A program made the position numbers and the translations under genes. 64,000 nucleotides of DNA from Variovorax sp. J22G73. GTDB lineage: Bacteria > Pseudomonadota > Gammaproteobacteria > Burkholderiales > Burkholderiaceae_C. The notes under the pieces were generated by a model. It saw only the letters and a list, made by a program, of their open reading frames with translations. It had not been told where the DNA came from and searched no databases. Every line of letters begins with the position of its first letter. Positions within the stretch are counted from its first letter, which is position 1. Shown here in pieces: positions 1-12,485 of the stretch. The DNA is taken from NCBI RefSeq assembly GCF_030317035.1, contig NZ_JASZYK010000002.1:682001-746000 (forward strand), in the 5' to 3' direction.

Positions 1-1365
1 GCGCACGTCGCGGTCGCGCGAGCGGCCGTCGCGGGCACGCACGTCACCGGTCACGGGGGCCACGGGAATCACCGAGGACTGGGCCGGCGCGGTGCCGGCG
101 ACGTTCGGGCTGGCCGCATCGACCGGCGTGGCCGCTGCGCTGTTGCCGCCCATCTGCATGAGCTTGTCGAGCGGCAGGTACAGCAGGTTGGATCCCTGCT
201 TGCTGTCGACCAGCACCTTCGTGGTGCTGGCGTAGATCTGCTGCATGGCGTCGGTGTACATGCGGTCGCGCGTCACCTGCGGGGCCTTCTGGTACTCGGC
301 GAGCACGGCGCTGAAGCGGCCTGCATCACCTTGTGCCTGCGCCACGATCCGCGCCTTGTACGCCTCGGACTCTTCCTTCAGGCGCGAAGAGGTACCGGTG
401 GCCAGGGGCACCACGTTGTTGGCGTAGGCCTGGGCTTCGTTCTTGGCGCGCTCGCGCTCCTGGCCGGCCTTGAGCACGTCGTCGAACGCGGCCTGCACCT
501 GCTCGGGCGGACGCACACCGCCCTGCTGCAGGTTGATGCCGACCACTTCGACACCGACCTTGTAGCGGTCCAGGATGGTCTGCATCAGCGTGCGCACGCG
601 CGGTGCGATCTGGTCGCGCTCTTCGGCGAGCGCGGCGTCCATCTTCATCTTGCCGACCACTTCGCGCACGGCGGTTTCAGCCACCTGCACGACGGTTTCG
701 GCAGGTGCCTTGCTCTCGTAGAGCCAGGCGCGCGCATCGCTCAGGCGGTACTGCACGGCGAACTTGATCTCGACGATGTTCTCGTCTTCGGTCAGCATGG
801 CCGATTCGCGCAGGCCGGTGGAGCGCACGATAGCGTCGCGGCCGACGTCGGTGGAGCGGATCTGCGTGGTCACCACCACTTCGTGGCGCTGGATCGGGTA
901 AGGCAGGCGCCAGTTGAAGCCCGCGTTCACGGTCGACTTGTAGCGGCCGAACTGCGTGACCACGGCCTGCTGGCCTTCGTTCACGATGAAGAAGCCGGTG
1001 CCGAGCCAGATCAGGATCGCCACGGCAGCCACCAGGCCGAGGCCGAATCCTGCGTTTTTCATGTCGGGTTTGTAGCCATTGCCGCCACCGCCGCTGCTCC
1101 CACCGTTGGGGCGGTTGCCGCCGCCCTTGCCGCCGAAGAATCCACCGAGCTTGCGATTGAGGTCGCGCCAGAGTTCGTCGAGGTCGGGGGGGCCTTGGTT
1201 GGGGCCTTGTCCGCGGGGACGGTTGTCGTTGTTGTTGTTGCCCGAAGGCGGCGGGGTCGGGGCGCCTGGAGGATTGGCATCGGGGGGCCGATTGCCGGCC
1301 GGGCGATCACCGTTGGAGGACGGCTCGTCGCCGCGACCCCATCGGCCATCGTTCAGATTGAACAT
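1..1365 (-). CDS. hflK: HflK, membrane protease modulator subunit (C-terminal end beyond window)
   Basis: Partial gene: 455 codons are visible and no stop is reached before the left edge. HflK and HflC form a stomatin/prohibitin (SPFH) complex in the inner membrane that modulates FtsH proteolysis. The N-terminus is a Gly/Asn/Pro-rich cytoplasmic stretch of about 95 residues. A single transmembrane segment follows (about residues 105-125, GLGLVAAVAILIWLG), then the SPFH domain beginning INVEGQQAV-like (FIVNEGQQAVVTQFGRY) and a coiled coil rich in Glu, Arg and Ala. ATG at 1365 is preceded by an AGAGGG purine block. It lies downstream of hflX, 74 bases away, as is usual in betaproteobacteria, where hflC should follow beyond the edge. 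The low-complexity N-terminus is normal for the family. Confidence 0.96.
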   Translation of the reverse strand, partial: MFNLNDGRWGRGDEPSSNGDRPAGNRPPDANPPGAPTPPPSGNNNNDNRPRGQGPNQGPPDLDELWRDLNRKLGGFFGGKGGGNRPNGGSSGGGGNGYKPDMKNAGFGLGLVAAVAILIWLGTGFFIVNEGQQAVVTQFGRYKSTVNAGFNWRLPYPIQRHEVVVTTQIRSTDVGRDAIVRSTGLRESAMLTEDENIVEIKFAVQYRLSDARAWLYESKAPAETVVQVAETAVREVVGKMKMDAALAEERDQIAPRVRTLMQTILDRYKVGVEVVGINLQQGGVRPPEQVQAAFDDVLKAGQERERAKNEAQAYANNVVPLATGTSSRLKEESEAYKARIVAQAQGDAGRFSAVLAEYQKAPQVTRDRMYTDAMQQIYASTTKVLVDSKQGSNLLYLPLDKLMQMGGNSAAATPVDAASPNVAGTAPAQSSVIPVAPVTGDVRARDGRSRDRDVR

Positions 1366-1439
1366 GCCCAGAAACCCTCTCCACGCTGGCTTTGAATTCA
1401 TTCGCTTCGTTCTCTTGTCAGTGGCGGGATTGTGCCCAA

Positions 1440-2609
1440 TCAATCGGCGGAATCGTGCAATTCAGCGTCCGCCTCAGGGGTCATCGTATCGGCTACGGAG
1501 CCCGACTGCCGGGCGAGTTCGGCGCGCAGCAGCGGCACGCCCTCCCCGCTCTTGGCGCTGAGGAAGATGCGAGGAACCTGCACGCCGTCGATTTCCATCT
1601 CGTCCTGCAGATGCAGCGGATGCTGCGCGCTTTCAAGGGCGTCGAGCTTGTTGAATACAAGAAGCTGCGGAACCGCGTCCGCCCCGATGTCCCGCAGCAC
1701 CGACTGCACCTCGGCCATCTGCTCGGGGTAGTGGGGGTTGGAAGCATCGATCACATGCAGCAGCAGGTCGGCATCGACCGCCTCCTGCAGCGTCGCCTTG
1801 AAGGCGTCGACCAGCCCGTGAGGCAGGTCGCGGATGAAGCCCACCGTGTCGGAAATGGACACCTGGCGCCGCGCGTCGCCCAGGTAGAGGTTGCGCGTGG
1901 TGGTGTCGAGCGTGGCGAACAGCTGGTCGGCCGCATAGGCGCGGGCCTTCACCAACGCATTGAACAACGACGACTTGCCCGCGTTGGTGTAGCCCACCAG
2001 CGAGATGTTGAAGGTCTCGCGGCGCTCGCGCTGGCGGCGCTGCGTGCCGCGCTGCTTCTGCACCTTGGCGAGGCGCTCGCGCGTGCGCTTGATCGACTCG
2101 TTGATCATGCGGCGGTCGAGCTCGATCTGCTTTTCGCCCGGGCCGCCGCGCACACCCGCACCACCGGTCTGGCGCTCCAGGTGGGACCACCGGCGAACGA
2201 GGCGTGTGCTGAGGTACTGCAGGCGGGCAAGCTCTACCTGCAACTTGCCTTCGTGCGAACGCGCGCGTTGGGCGAAGATTTCGAGGATGAGGAAAGTGCG
2301 GTCGTAGACGGCAACATCGAGCTGTCGCTCGAGGTTGCGCTGCTGCGCGGGGCTCAGGGACTGGTCGAAGATGACTTCGCTGGCCCTGTGCAGGGCGGCC
2401 AGCTCTTTGATTTCTTCGGCCTTGCCGCTGCCAACGAACAATGCAGCGTCGGGGGCCTTGCGCTTGCACGCGAGACGGGCGACAGGCGTGAGGCCCGCGG
2501 TCTGCGCGAGCAGGCCGAGTTCCTCGAGTTCGCTGTCGAAATGGGGCAGCCCGAAATCGACGCCGACGAGAACGGCGGCGCCTTCCTGGCGGGGGATCAG
2601 TTCAGACAA
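1440..2609 (-). CDS. hflX: GTPase HflX, ribosome-associated
   Basis: 389 residues. HflX is a GTPase that binds the 50S/70S ribosome and rescues or splits stalled ribosomes under stress. The N-terminal HflX domain carries the family signature GGPGEKQIELDRR (about 155-167), followed by a Lys/Arg-rich helical linker. The G domain has its P-loop GYTNAGKS at 206-213, then DTVGF and NKLD. The reading frame appears to open at a TTG codon: an in-frame TGA lies three codons upstream and no ATG gives a full-length N-terminus, so the start is a weak, rare-codon start. It sits between hfq (55 bases upstream) and hflK, the conserved hfq-hflX-hflKC order. Confidence in identity is high and in the exact start moderate. 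Confidence 0.95.
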   Translation of the reverse strand: MSELIPRQEGAAVLVGVDFGLPHFDSELEELGLLAQTAGLTPVARLACKRKAPDAALFVGSGKAEEIKELAALHRASEVIFDQSLSPAQQRNLERQLDVAVYDRTFLILEIFAQRARSHEGKLQVELARLQYLSTRLVRRWSHLERQTGGAGVRGGPGEKQIELDRRMINESIKRTRERLAKVQKQRGTQRRQRERRETFNISLVGYTNAGKSSLFNALVKARAYAADQLFATLDTTTRNLYLGDARRQVSISDTVGFIRDLPHGLVDAFKATLQEAVDADLLLHVIDASNPHYPEQMAEVQSVLRDIGADAVPQLLVFNKLDALESAQHPLHLQDEMEIDGVQVPRIFLSAKSGEGVPLLRAELARQSGSVADTMTPEADAELHDSAD

Positions 2610-2664
2610 GCGGGATCAGAATTGGGAAAAAGCGCGGCAGCCGGGGCCACCGCGCTCCGCGCGA

Positions 2665-2910
2665 TCAGGCAGCGGCGTCGTCGTTCTCGTTGGCCGAGAA
2701 GTTGACGGCACGACCCGGCACGATGGTGGAAATGGCGTGCTTGTAGACCATTTGTGTCACCGTGTTGCGAAGCAACACGACGTACTGGTCAAAAGACTCG
2801 ATCTGGCCTTGCAGCTTGATACCGTTCACCAAATAAATGGAAACCGGCACATGCTCGCGACGCAAAGTGTTCAGAAACGGGTCTTGCAGAAGTTGCCCTT
2901 TATTGCTCAC
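2665..2910 (-). CDS. hfq: RNA chaperone Hfq
   Basis: 81 residues. Hfq is a hexameric Sm-like RNA chaperone that pairs small RNAs with mRNAs. The sequence shows the N-terminal [11 protein letters not shown] segment, Sm1 ([19 protein letters not shown]) and Sm2 with the YKHAIST motif, followed by a very short acidic tail (NENDDAAA). The true start is a GTG at 2910, preceded by GGAGAA with 5 bases of spacing. The frame stays open 23 codons further upstream, but that part does not resemble Hfq. The short C-terminal tail is typical of betaproteobacteria, whereas enterobacterial Hfq carries a longer one. A 172-base gap separates it from der, so hfq probably has its own promoter. Confidence 0.98.
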   Translation of the reverse strand: MSNKGQLLQDPFLNTLRREHVPVSIYLVNGIKLQGQIESFDQYVVLLRNTVTQMVYKHAISTIVPGRAVNFSANENDDAAA

Positions 2911-3082
2911 GATATTCTCCGTGTTCAAGAGTAGTTGTTGGAGAGATGACCTTAACACAGGGTTTCCGCGCTGCAGCAACCGAGGCGTAAAGCCTTGAGA
3001 AAATAACGTCTCTCAAAAGGCGGAACTTCCATGACAGCAGCAAGTCATTGGCCGCCATCAGCAGCCAAGACCCGCAGCGCGG

Positions 3083-4426
3083 TCAATCGTCCTTGTCGGC
3101 GAACGGATTCGCGGAGCTCTTGAACTGGATGCGCAGCGGCGTGCCCACCAGGTCGAACTCCTTGCGGAAGCGCCCTTCGAGGAAGCGCTTGTACGCCTCG
3201 GTCACATGTTCGAGCGAATTGCCGTGGATCACGATCACCGGCGGGTTCATGCCCCCCTGGTGCGCGTAGCGCAGCTTGGGACGGTACATGCCGCCGCGCT
3301 TGGGCGCCTGGAACTGCACCGCCTCCAGCAGCAGCCGGGTCAGCACCGGTGTCGACATCTTGCGGGTGGCCGACTTGTGGGCCTGCGCAATCGCCTGCCA
3401 CACCGGACCCAGGCCCTGGCGCTTGATGGCCGAGATGAAATGCAGCGCCGCGAACTTCAGGAACGGCAACCGTGTCTCGATCTGCCGCTGGATCTGCTCG
3501 CGCTGGTAGCTGTCGACCGCGTCCCACTTGTTGATGGCGATCACCACGGCGCGTCCGCTTTCGAGGATATAGCCCGCGATGTGCGCGTCCTGGTCGGTCA
3601 CGCCTTGCGTGGCATCCAGCAGCAGCAGCACGACGTTGGCCGATTCGATGGCCTGCAGCGTCTTGACCACCGAGAACTTCTCGATGGCTTCGAACACCTT
3701 GCCCTTGCGGCGCAGGCCGGCCGTGTCGATCAGCTCGAAGCGTTGACCGTTGCGCTCGAACGGCACCGAAATGGCGTCGCGCGTGGTCCCTGGCATGTCG
3801 AAGGCCACCAGGCGCTCTTCGCCCAGCCAGGTGTTGATCAGCGTCGACTTGCCCACGTTGGGCCGGCCGGCGACGGCCAGCTTGATGGGCTTGTTGACGT
3901 CGTCTTCGTCGGCGTCGTCTTCCGGGTCGACCAGGTTCAGCGGCGCGAGCGCCAGTTCGACCAGGTCACGCATGCCCTGCCCGTGCGCCGCCGACACGCC
4001 GTAGACGTCGCCGAAACCGAGTTCGTAAAAGTCCACGAGCTTGGTGCCGTCGTGCATGCCCTCGGCCTTGTTGGCCGCCAGCACGCAGGGCTTGCCCAGG
4101 CGGCGAAGTTCGTTGGCGATGTCGTGGTCCTGCGCGGAGAGGCCTTCGCGGGCATCGACCACGAAGATCACCACATCGGCCTCGGCCACGGCCTGCCGCG
4201 TCTGCTTGGCCATTTCCTTGTAGATGCCGCTGCCGGCGTCGGGCTCGAAGCCACCGGTGTCGATGACGATGAACTCGTGCTTGCCAAGGCGACCATTGCC
4301 GTAGTGGCGGTCGCGCGTAAGGCCGGCGAAGTCGGCGACGATGGCGTCGCGCGTCTGCGTCAGGCGGTTGAAGAGGGTCGACTTGCCAACATTGGGCCGC
4401 CCGACCAGGGCCACGACCGGCTTCAT
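3083..4426 (-). CDS. der: ribosome-assembly GTPase Der (EngA)
   Basis: 447 residues with two tandem G domains, the hallmark of Der, which acts in 50S ribosomal subunit maturation. G domain 1 has GRPNVGKST (9-17), DTGG (56-59) and NKAE (about 119). G domain 2 has GRPNVGKST starting at about 187, DTAG and NKWD. An acidic linker (about 169-178) separates them, and the C-terminal KH-like domain binds rRNA. ATG at 4426 starts the canonical [17 protein letters not shown]. It lies 54 bases downstream of bamB, in the hisS-yfgM-bamB-der order seen across proteobacteria, so it is probably cotranscribed. Confidence 0.98.
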   Translation of the reverse strand: MKPVVALVGRPNVGKSTLFNRLTQTRDAIVADFAGLTRDRHYGNGRLGKHEFIVIDTGGFEPDAGSGIYKEMAKQTRQAVAEADVVIFVVDAREGLSAQDHDIANELRRLGKPCVLAANKAEGMHDGTKLVDFYELGFGDVYGVSAAHGQGMRDLVELALAPLNLVDPEDDADEDDVNKPIKLAVAGRPNVGKSTLINTWLGEERLVAFDMPGTTRDAISVPFERNGQRFELIDTAGLRRKGKVFEAIEKFSVVKTLQAIESANVVLLLLDATQGVTDQDAHIAGYILESGRAVVIAINKWDAVDSYQREQIQRQIETRLPFLKFAALHFISAIKRQGLGPVWQAIAQAHKSATRKMSTPVLTRLLLEAVQFQAPKRGGMYRPKLRYAHQGGMNPPVIVIHGNSLEHVTEAYKRFLEGRFRKEFDLVGTPLRIQFKSSANPFADKDD

Positions 4427-4480
4427 GGCCGGCCTTTCGATGGCGCGGTTTTCATGATCGGGCCTTGCAAAAAGTAAAAG

Positions 4481-5623
4481 TTATTCAGGGCGATAGCCAA
4501 ACACGCCACCCTTGGCAGTCACGACCACGACCGTATTGCCGGTCAGCACCGGCGTGACGGTGATGGCGGAGCCATCGGGCGTGACGCGGTTGAGCAGCGC
4601 ACCGTCTTCGCGCGACACGAAATGCAGCGTGCCGGTGCCTTCGCCGATGATCAGCGAGCGCCCCACGGCCAGCGGCGCAGTCAGCACGCGGTTCTTCAGG
4701 CGCGACATCTGCCACGCGCGTTCGCCGTCCGCACGGCGCCATGCCACGACGCTGCCGTCGGATTCGGTGCCGTACACGAAGCGCTCGTCGCCGCTCACGC
4801 CGTCGGCGCCAGAAGCCGGCTTGCTCCACACCAGCGAACCGCGCACGGTCTCGACGCAGCCCACGCTGGCGTAATACGCCCGTGCGCAGACCGTGTCACC
4901 ATAGCGGCTCACGCTGCCGGTCAGGTCGACCAGGCGCTCGACGTCGTTGGTGCCGCGGGGCGCCGCGATGGGCGACTCCCAGCGTGAGGTGCCGTTGGCC
5001 GGATTGATGCCGACCAGGCGCCCACCGATGCCGGCGACCAGCGTGTCGCCCACGGCGATCAGCACGCCCGACTTGCGCAGCACGAGGTTTTCACCCGTGC
5101 GTTGCTGGATCCAGAGGCGGCGGCCGCTCTGCCCGTCCCAGGCGCTCAGGCTGCGGTCGGCGGTTTGCACGAACACGCGGCGGCCTGCCACCAGCGGTGC
5201 CGTGAAGGCCTGGGCCGTGAGCTTCTGTTTCCACAGCACCTTACCGTTCTCGAGCGCGACCAGTTCGTTGTTGGCGGTGACGACCGCGGCCAGCGTGCCG
5301 TCGCTGCCGACACCAGCGGCCAGCGGCGCGCCGACGCTGGCACGCCAGGTCTCGCGGCCCGCACGGGCGTCGATGGCGACCACCGTTCCGTCGCTGCCAG
5401 CCACGGTGACGATGTCGCCGCTGACGTCGGTCGTCAGCGGAAACTTCACCTCAGGAATGCGCACGGTCCAGGCCTGGCGAACGCCCACCAGGGCCGGGTT
5501 CGCCGGGAGCTCTTCGGGCTTGGGCTTGGCGCTGCCCGAACAGGCGGCGAGGAAGGCAACCAAAACAAGGGCTGATCCCGCACGCATGGCGGTCGATTCA
5601 GGCATGAAAAGCTTGAAATTCAT
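4481..5623 (-). CDS. bamB: outer membrane assembly lipoprotein BamB
   Basis: 380 residues from ATG 5623. BamB is an outer-membrane lipoprotein of the BAM complex that helps fold beta-barrel proteins. The N-terminus is a lipoprotein signal ending in LVAFLAAC, so the mature protein would begin at that Cys. The rest is an eight-bladed PQQ-like beta propeller with recurrent G-x-V-x-A-ID and W-x-repeats such as GTVVAIDARAGRETW, ending in GGVFGYRPE. It starts 7 bases after the yfgM stop, which argues for translational coupling because no strong ribosome-binding site precedes the ATG. ATG codons at 5605 and 5587 are alternative starts that would still keep most of the signal peptide. Confidence 0.95.
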   Translation of the reverse strand: MNFKLFMPESTAMRAGSALVLVAFLAACSGSAKPKPEELPANPALVGVRQAWTVRIPEVKFPLTTDVSGDIVTVAGSDGTVVAIDARAGRETWRASVGAPLAAGVGSDGTLAAVVTANNELVALENGKVLWKQKLTAQAFTAPLVAGRRVFVQTADRSLSAWDGQSGRRLWIQQRTGENLVLRKSGVLIAVGDTLVAGIGGRLVGINPANGTSRWESPIAAPRGTNDVERLVDLTGSVSRYGDTVCARAYYASVGCVETVRGSLVWSKPASGADGVSGDERFVYGTESDGSVVAWRRADGERAWQMSRLKNRVLTAPLAVGRSLIIGEGTGTLHFVSREDGALLNRVTPDGSAITVTPVLTGNTVVVVTAKGGVFGYRPE

Positions 5624-5630
5624 GATGCGG

Positions 5631-6323
5631 TCAGGGAGTTTTGGGGGCTGCGGGGGTAACGGTGACGACGGGCGCCAGGCTCTTCGGGTCGACGCCGACC
5701 GCGTTGAGCTTGATCTCGACCAGGCGGCGATAGTCGGAGGTGGCGCCCAGACCGGTCCAGGCCTTGCGGTATTCGGTTTGCGCCTCGGCGCGCTTGCCCT
5801 GCGCCAGGTAGATATCGCCCTTGCGGTCGGCCACCAGCGGCTCGAATTCCTTGGGCACGCTGCCGTCGAGCTGCTTGAGCGCATCGTCGTACGACTTGCT
5901 GTCGAGCAGTTCGGCTGCAAGGCGCAGCTTGGCGATGGCCTGGTAGCCCGGGTCGACGGCGCTTTGCGCCACCCACGTGAGCGCGGCGCGCGAGCCTTCG
6001 GTGTTGCCCTTCTCGTACAGCGTCTTGGCGACCAGCAGGCCGGCCTGTTGCGCGTAGGCGGTGGAGGCGAAGCGTTCCTTCATGTCGCCCAGCACGCGCT
6101 GGATGCGCTCGACGTCGCCGGACTGCGTGCTGCGCTCGACCTCGTCGTAAAGGGCTGCGGCCTGCGTTGCCTTGCTGCGCTGGTAGTACTGCCAGCCGTT
6201 CCAGGCCACGAAGGCGCCGGCGACGAGCAGCACGGCCCAGGTGATCAGGGTGCCGTAGGTGTTCCAGAAATGCTTGAGCTGGTCGAGCTGTTCCTGTTCT
6301 TCGAGGTCGAGATGGGTTGCCAT
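5631..6323 (-). CDS. yfgM: YfgM-like tetratricopeptide protein, SecYEG ancillary subunit
   Basis: 230 residues. The N-terminus is cytoplasmic (LDLEEQEQLDQLKHFW), followed by one membrane-spanning segment (about 25-46) and a periplasmic TPR-like helical domain with Ala-rich repeats. This is the architecture of YfgM, which sits beside SecYEG with PpiD and helps pass substrates to periplasmic chaperones. The C-terminus is Ala/Pro-rich. It lies 6 bases after hisS and 7 before bamB, the conserved hisS-yfgM-bamB arrangement. The family assignment is strong from architecture and context; the translocon role is taken from the E. coli protein. Confidence 0.9.
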   Translation of the reverse strand: MATHLDLEEQEQLDQLKHFWNTYGTLITWAVLLVAGAFVAWNGWQYYQRSKATQAAALYDEVERSTQSGDVERIQRVLGDMKERFASTAYAQQAGLLVAKTLYEKGNTEGSRAALTWVAQSAVDPGYQAIAKLRLAAELLDSKSYDDALKQLDGSVPKEFEPLVADRKGDIYLAQGKRAEAQTEYRKAWTGLGATSDYRRLVEIKLNAVGVDPKSLAPVVTVTPAAPKTP

Positions 6324-6329
6324 GCGCTG

Positions 6330-7640
6330 TCAGGTGTTGGGAGCCGGCGATTGTAGGGTGACGGCCCAGGCGGCCACTTCTGCGAGAGGCCGTGCGGTCT
6401 GCGGGACGCTTGCGTCGCGCAACGCCTTCAGAGTCACTTCGCCGCGCGCAAGTTCATCGGCGCCGAAGATCAGCGCGTGGGTGGCACCGCTGGCGTCGGC
6501 CTTCTTCATCTGCGACTTGAAGCTGGCGAGGCCTTCGGCGGTGGCGCCGTGCATCTGCACGCGCACACCGGCTTCGCGCAACTGCTGCAGCGTGCGCAGC
6601 ACGACGGGCATCGAGGCGGCGTCGGGCACGATGGCGTAGGCATCGGGCACCGGCGTCGGCACGTTGGCGCCTTGCTCCTTGAGCAGGTCGAGCACGCGCT
6701 CCACGCCCATCGCCCATCCCACGGCAGGCGCGGGCTTGCCGCCGATCTGCACGATCAGGTCGTCGTAGCGGCCGCCGGCGCACACAGTGCCTTGCGCGCC
6801 GAGGCGGTCGGTGACGAACTCGAACACCGAGAGGTTGTAGTAATCGAGCCCGCGCACCAGGCGCGGGTTGATGGTGAACGCGATGTCGTTCTCCTTCAGG
6901 ATGGCCTGCAGCCCCTCGAAGTGCGCGAGCGACTCGGCACCGAGAAAGTCGATCAGCTTCGGGGCCGACTCGACCACGTCCTTCATGGCCGGGTTCTTCG
7001 TGTCGAGGATGCGCAGCGGGTTGCTGTGCAGGCGGCGCTTGCCGTCCTCGTCGAGCTTGTCGGCGTGCTGCTCGAAGTGGGCGATCAGCTGCGCGCGATG
7101 CTGCGCACGCTCGGCAGGCTGGCCCAAGCTGTTGAGCTCGAGGCGCACATCGGTCAGGCCGATCGCCTTCCAGAGCGCGCTGGCCAGCAGGATCAGCTCG
7201 GCATCCACATCCGGGCCAGCGAAGCCCAGGGCCTCGGCGCCGATCTGGTGGAACTGCCGATAGCGCCCGCGCTGCGGCTTCTCGCGGCGGAACATCGGGC
7301 CCGTGTACCAGAGGCGCTTGGGGCCGTCGTAGAGCATGTTGTGCTCGATCACCGCGCGCACCAGGCCGGCGGTGTTCTCGGGCCGCATCGCCAGGTGCTC
7401 GGACTGGCCGTGCTTGTCGGAGCGGTCTTCGAAGGCGTACATCTCCTTCTCGACGATGTCCGTCACCTCGCCGATGCCGCGCACGAACAGCGCGGTGTGC
7501 TCCAGGATGGGCGTGCGCACGTTGCGGTATGCAAAGCGCCCCATCAGGTCGCGCACGGTGGCCTCGAGCCACTCCCAGCGCGCCGATTCGGGCGGCAATA
7601 TGTCGTTCATGCCTTTGACGGCATTCAATTTGTCAGCCAT
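6330..7640 (-). CDS. hisS: histidyl-tRNA synthetase
   Basis: 436 residues, a class II aminoacyl-tRNA synthetase that charges tRNA-His. The opening [16 protein letters not shown] is characteristic. Motif 2 is visible as [16 protein letters not shown]. The histidine-specific motifs are LVRGLDYYN and GGRYDDL, and motif 3 includes [10 protein letters not shown]. The C-terminal anticodon-binding domain occupies about residues 335-430. The length is close to E. coli HisS (424). It is followed 6 bases later by yfgM and preceded 16 bases away by ispG. No T-box or leader peptide is visible, consistent with expression as part of a housekeeping run. Confidence 0.98.
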   Translation of the reverse strand: MADKLNAVKGMNDILPPESARWEWLEATVRDLMGRFAYRNVRTPILEHTALFVRGIGEVTDIVEKEMYAFEDRSDKHGQSEHLAMRPENTAGLVRAVIEHNMLYDGPKRLWYTGPMFRREKPQRGRYRQFHQIGAEALGFAGPDVDAELILLASALWKAIGLTDVRLELNSLGQPAERAQHRAQLIAHFEQHADKLDEDGKRRLHSNPLRILDTKNPAMKDVVESAPKLIDFLGAESLAHFEGLQAILKENDIAFTINPRLVRGLDYYNLSVFEFVTDRLGAQGTVCAGGRYDDLIVQIGGKPAPAVGWAMGVERVLDLLKEQGANVPTPVPDAYAIVPDAASMPVVLRTLQQLREAGVRVQMHGATAEGLASFKSQMKKADASGATHALIFGADELARGEVTLKALRDASVPQTARPLAEVAAWAVTLQSPAPNT

Positions 7641-7656
7641 GGATCCTGCGGAGGTG

Positions 7657-8933
<1,277 letters not shown>

Positions 8934-8937
<4 letters not shown>

Positions 8938-9884
8938 GACTTCACCTCGAAACGCGCCACGCCACCGTTCTTGGTGACGGGCTTCAAATCGTAAGGCTGG
9001 CCGCGCACCTGAACATCGACGCTCGATGCGCGACCGACCACCACCGACAACGGCAGCGTGCCCGACAGGCCGAGCGTCTCGCCTGCCTTCAAGCTGCGGC
9101 GCAGCAGCTGCTTGCCGCCGGCCTCGGTCACCGTGACCCAGCATTCTTCACGTGCCACGAAAACAAGTTGCTGGCCGCTGCTTTCGGCAGCCGCCATGGG
9201 CGCGGACGCTGCGGCGGCCGGCGTCATGGCCACAGGGGCCGCGGCCGATGGCGACTGCACCGCCGGCCCGCTGGGCGCCACGGCCTGCACGGGAGCGGTT
9301 TCGGCGGTCACGCCGCCAGCAGGCGCCGTGCCGGTCGCAGATGCGTCGGTGCCAGAGCCCGCGTCGGAACCGCTGTGCGCGGTGAGCCTGGAGACGGAAG
9401 CGCCGATCTGGTCGAACACCGACTGGGGCAGCCAGAACAGCGCGCCCGCGCCGATGAGCAGCAACACCACCACCGTGAGCAAGGCACGCGACGGCAGTCC
9501 GCTCGAACGGTTGCTGCTGCCGCTCCAGCGCGGCGTGCCCGATGAGATGCGCGAGTTGAGCGTGCGGTCGGACTCGGCCAGCGACACCTTCTGCGTGGTG
9601 GGCAGCTTGGCCAGCACCGGCGCCGGGTCGATGCGCAATGCGCGGCAGACACTGCTGGCCAGCGCGCGTGCGAACACCGGATCGGGCAGCGACGCGATGT
9701 CGTCCGCCTCGAGCGCCAGCAGTTTCTGCGGCGGCACCTTGAGCGCGGCGGCCACCATTTCGATGTGCAGGCCATGGGCCTCGCGCGCCTCGCGAAGCAG
9801 GTCGCCGGCCGTCTTGTGCGTGATGTCGCCTTCTTCGAGTGCCTGTGCCACAGAAGTGCCGAACTCCGAAACCCGATCAGTCAT
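8934..9884 (-). CDS. RodZ-like membrane protein with N-terminal helix-turn-helix
   Basis: 316 residues from ATG 9884. The N-terminal region (about 25-100) is an Xre/RodZ-type helix-turn-helix ([20 protein letters not shown]). A basic linker leads to one transmembrane segment (about 150-170, [19 protein letters not shown]), then an Ala/Pro/Ser-rich linker and a C-terminal RodZ-type domain (DUF4115) with [15 protein letters not shown]. RodZ links the MreB cytoskeleton to the cell-wall elongation machinery. The start overlaps the end of pilW by 8 bases, and the stop overlaps ispG. Betaproteobacterial RodZ sits in this position, though function is inferred by architecture only. Confidence 0.88.
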
Positions 9885-10731
9885 TGAGATTCCCGCGCTC
9901 GTACGCCGTTGCCTCCCGCGACTGGGGGAAGCGTCGTTGCAATTGACCACCCAACTGCGCGGCGGCTTCGCGGTTGTTGAGCTTTCGTTCGATCTTGATG
10001 CCGAGCGCGAGCGTCTCGGCGCTGGCCGACGCGCTGTTGTTCACGCGGCGAATGTAGAACTGCGCGCGCGACCACTCTTCGCGCTGCGCCAGCAGCGAGG
10101 CCAGGTTGAAGCCGACCACCGGGTTGCTGGCATCGATTTCGTAGGCCTGCATCAGGCTGCGCTCGGCCTGCACGCGCTGGCCGGCCTTGAGCTCGCACAC
10201 GCCCTGCGTCATCAGCGTCTTGGCGCGGTCGGGGTAGCTGGGCACGGCAAGCGCCTCGTTGAACTGCGCCGCGGCGTCGCCGTAGCGGTTCTGCTGGCAC
10301 AGGAGCCAGCCGTAGTTGTGGCGCGCATTGGCGTCGCGCGGGTTGATGGCGATGGCGCGACGGAAGCTGTCTTCCGCCAGCGCGGCGTCGTCCAGCCGCA
10401 TGTAGACCAGGCCGCGCAGGTTGTAGGCGTCGGCGTTGTTGGGGTCGGCGGCGAGCGCCTGCTTGATCTCGTCGAGCGCCACGGTGGTCTGGCCCTGCTC
10501 GAAATAGCCCGAGGCCAACTCCATGCGCAGGCGCGCACGGCGCTGGCGCGAGCTTTCGTCGGACTCGGTCACGATCTCCACGCCCTTGCCCGAGCTGCTG
10601 TCGGCCAGGCTGGTCGTGGTGGTGCGCGTGTTCACGCAGCCTGAGAGCAGAAACGCCACGGCGACGCCGGCAAAGCTCGCGGCAAGCAGCCGCGGCGCGC
10701 TCACGGTCGTCATCGAAAAGGCCATGCTCAT
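9877..10731 (-). CDS. pilW: type IV pilus biogenesis lipoprotein PilW/PilF (TPR)
   Basis: 284 residues from ATG 10731, preceded by AGGAG with 10 bases of spacing. A lipoprotein signal ends at LLSGC. Tandem tetratricopeptide repeats follow (for example LASGYFEQGQTTVALDEIKQAL, split at the helix turn, and AYNLRGLVYMRLDDAALAE). PilF/PilW is the outer-membrane pilotin needed for PilQ secretin assembly and pilus stability. It lies 4 bases after rlmN and overlaps the rodZ-like gene. In-frame ATG codons at 10725 and 10713 are alternative starts. The rlmN-pilW-rodZ-ispG order is conserved in gamma- and betaproteobacteria, which supports the call. Confidence 0.92.
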   Translation of the reverse strand: MSMAFSMTTVSAPRLLAASFAGVAVAFLLSGCVNTRTTTTSLADSSSGKGVEIVTESDESSRQRRARLRMELASGYFEQGQTTVALDEIKQALAADPNNADAYNLRGLVYMRLDDAALAEDSFRRAIAINPRDANARHNYGWLLCQQNRYGDAAAQFNEALAVPSYPDRAKTLMTQGVCELKAGQRVQAERSLMQAYEIDASNPVVGFNLASLLAQREEWSRAQFYIRRVNNSASASAETLALGIKIERKLNNREAAAQLGGQLQRRFPQSREATAYERGNLND

Positions 10732-10735
10732 GGGG

Positions 10736-11884
<1,149 letters not shown>

Positions 11885-11906
11885 GGAATCGGTCGAGATA
11901 CGGGCT

Positions 11907-12332
11907 TCAGCGTGCGTAGACGTTGAGGCCGGCGAAGAAGAAGGCGATTTCGTTCGCTGCGGTTTCCGGAGCGTCCGAACCGTGCACGGCGTTGGCGTCG
12001 ATGCTGTCGGCGAAGTCGGCGCGGATGGTGCCGGCGGCTGCCTTCTTGGGGTCGGTGGCGCCCATCAGGTCGCGGTTCTTGGCGATGGCGTTGTCGCCTT
12101 CGAGCACTTGCACGAACACGGGGCCCGAGATCATGAACTCGACCAGGTCCTTGAAGAAGGGACGTTCCTTGTGCACGCCGTAGAACTGTTCGGCTTCGTT
12201 GCGCGACAGGTGCACCAGCTTGGCGGCGATGACCTTGAGGCCGGCAGCTTCAAAACGGGAAACGATCTTGCCGATGACGTTCTTTGCGACTGCGTCGGGC
12301 TTGATGATGGAGAGGGTACGTTCGATAGCCAT
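11907..12332 (-). CDS. ndk: nucleoside diphosphate kinase
   Basis: 141 residues from ATG 12332. It transfers the gamma-phosphate between nucleoside triphosphates and diphosphates through a phosphohistidine. The opening [17 protein letters not shown], the [17 protein letters not shown] region and the active-site histidine in [11 protein letters not shown] are all present. The frame stays open 14 codons upstream, but the canonical start is at 12332. The 150-base gap upstream probably holds the promoter for the minus-strand run. No clear consensus promoter is visible there, only an AT-richer segment near 12350-12370. Confidence 0.98.
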   Translation of the reverse strand: MAIERTLSIIKPDAVAKNVIGKIVSRFEAAGLKVIAAKLVHLSRNEAEQFYGVHKERPFFKDLVEFMISGPVFVQVLEGDNAIAKNRDLMGATDPKKAAAGTIRADFADSIDANAVHGSDAPETAANEIAFFFAGLNVYAR

Positions 12333-12485
12333 TGAAATGCTTCCTGGAGCTTTGATTTTGAAGTGTTTTGTCACAACTGCAACGCATTGCTTGCGTCACC
12401 TGTCGACAAAGCCTCTGATTTTAACCGGCGCAGCCTTGCGGAATGGTGAAAACCTCGCGAAAGGCCGCGCTGCGGCGGCAGGCTT